DNA of 64,000 nt from Liolophura sinensis (lineage: Eukaryota; Mollusca; Polyplacophora; Chitonida; Chitonidae), in contig NC_088300.1 in NCBI RefSeq assembly GCF_032854445.1, positions 57,634,984-57,698,983 on the forward strand, given 5' to 3'. Shown one piece after another: positions 62,417 through 64,000 of the stretch. Below the pieces are notes generated by a model. It made no database searches, was not told the origin of the DNA, and saw only the letters and a program-made list of their open reading frames with translations. A program made the translations under genes and the position numbers. Numbering within the stretch: position 1 is the first letter of the stretch; every line of letters begins with the position of its first letter.

Positions 62417-64000
62417 GTGAGCAGTTACGCCAAACTTTAACAGATAATATGTGAAGATTAAGAGGGATATTATTTTGCCTTGGTCGTATGCATCCGCACG
62501 AACCATTCGCCGGTCTCGTCCATGAAAATCATCTTGATTGAACGCAAGCATAATTTTTATGTCAAATGTATTAGTCAAGTGTCATCTTACAATGCACTCT
62601 ACATGGCAGTGCTGGCTGTTTTTGCCCCCAACAGTTTTTCTTGCCGTGAAAATGGAACGGCTAGATCTGTCAGAGTGACTTCAGAATGTAGATTCACGAG
62701 GAGGGATCAAGGCTATGTTTCAGACATTACTTCATGACGGATACTGGTAGTCACTTTCAGTCGTCTGGTTCTGATACCATAACTTAGTCATACTGTCTTA
62801 GTTATGTTCTCTTAGGCACAGGGCTGCTGCGTGTGGAATTTAGACATGAAGATAATAATTTCAAAGCTCTTTGTATATCATGTACTTAACCACTGTCATA
62901 ATTATGTGCCAATAAAATAAAAGAATGTTACTGTGCATGTAGAGTTACTGTCTTGTAAGTTTCGATCTAAACTATCAGAAATAATGTGTGATGCAATACA
63001 GAGAGAGAAATAATTTGAATACAGTTCAAGATTGTCACAATTACACCCCAAAGCATCTACAGCCAATCAAAGGTTTTCTCATTTCTGTGACTCTCCACAT
63101 GCCCAGAGTATCCCTCCCACTTCAGTGAAATGATCGAAGAGTGAAGCCAAATGGATATGGCTAAATGACATTTGATTCCTTGTGTGCCATATTTCGGCGA
63201 CTGAACAATTTATGCTAAACATCGCAGTTTCTGGAAAGAAAAATGAAATAATGGCTTCTAGGTGGAATGTGTGTGTCAGTGGGGGAAGAAATGACATGCA
63301 AGCTGGTCATGGGAATCCAGTGATTAAGTACTGAAAAGGAGCCGTTTCTTTGAACTCATTATGGCTGATCCGTGATACTGAACTCTGCACACTTTAAGTT
63401 ACTTTAATGCCCAATGTTCTCAAGGTCACACAGTGACTGTCACACCACTTCCTTCTCACAACTTAGGTTTAAAGCATGCACGCACTTTTAACTTGTTGAA
63501 TTTAGATGGTACTTTAAGTTTCATGTGGTTTGAACAGCAGTGCATTGAAAATCATTCCATTTCAACAATCATTCACAGATATTTTATGTTACAAGTTCAC
63601 AAGATGCTGAATCAAGTTGTTTCCCGCTCAAGATGTGTGTGGAATACACAATTTTCGATTTACGTCATGATGAGTGACATCCCACTGCTAAATGATGTTG
63701 TCACTTTACACATGGTATGGCTGCTTGTCTGTCTTCTAAGATGGTAGTAATCGTGTTCAGATCAAACTGCTGGTAGAATATTATTTTTGCAATGTGTGAC
63801 AGCCAAACCCACCAAAGTGCTTTATTCTTACGAAGAATCAGGTCCAGTGTGATCAGTTTTCTATATTCTGTATACCGCCCCATCTTAAATTTGGCAGATT
63901 GATAGTGCTGAAAAGGACATCACGTCACTTTGTCTTTGTGTGGAATTTCAAATCCAAATTACAGTATTTTCTCAGTGTAAACGAAACTTTTACTGTATAA
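62417..64000. other. Right flank, no gene recognised
   Basis: I found no conserved coding block on either strand. The longest open frame, 104 codons at 63433-63747, has no recognisable domain. If the candidate exon at 62318 is real, this is its first intron. Confidence 0.4.

Noticed and set aside
63433-63747. 104-codon plus-strand open frame at the right edge
   Set aside because: No domain, no splice context and no similarity that I recognise.

Overview
This is animal (metazoan) genomic DNA. Genes are split into many short exons with GT-AG junctions, introns are long, and tRNA-headed SINEs, LINE relics and minisatellites are abundant. The SINE family, the frequent TACATGTA words and the gene content suggest a lophotrochozoan, most likely a mollusc. 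The taxon is an inference, because no marker gene is present. All exon models below were built by hand from splice sites, reading phase and recalled homologous proteins.

Layout. (1) 1-3426, minus strand: first coding exon of a secreted frizzled-related protein (sFRP3/4 type), with a complete ten-cysteine frizzled domain. The rest of the gene lies left of the window. (2) 3427-13990: gene-poor. It holds a (TA)n tract, a SINE, a frameshifted reverse-transcriptase relic (7080-8643) and a 3.7-kb chain of related minisatellites (9060-12800, including a regular 86-bp array). (3) 14009-25308, minus: complete nine-exon SLC37A4, the ER glucose-6-phosphate transporter, 436 aa. Intron 5 carries a dead LINE and intron 2 a 20-bp minisatellite. 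(4) 25747-31677, plus: six-exon alpha/beta hydrolase of the DUF1057 type, 445 aa, head-to-head with SLC37A4 across a 438-bp gap with a YY1-like ATGGCGG motif. (5) 35404-60112, minus: a 40-coding-exon DCDC1 orthologue, 1861 aa. All exon phases close and the summed CDS is 5586 nt. It has six doublecortin-type units and two ricin-B-like (beta-trefoil) blocks. Its 5' UTR exon appears to lie near 62030, beside a possible divergent first exon at 62318-62416.

The genes do not form a pathway: a Wnt modulator, a sugar-phosphate transporter, an uncharacterised hydrolase and a microtubule-associated protein. The most unusual theme is structural. In three places a minisatellite begins on or beside a splice junction of a real exon (hydrolase exons 2 and 5, DCDC1 exon 18), so splice-site-like sequences are repeated through the intron. 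One exon has a SINE tail against its acceptor and a 5'-splice-site repeat against its donor. DCDC1 also needs a 19-nt microexon, uses a GC-AG intron, and hosts a long intronic hairpin.
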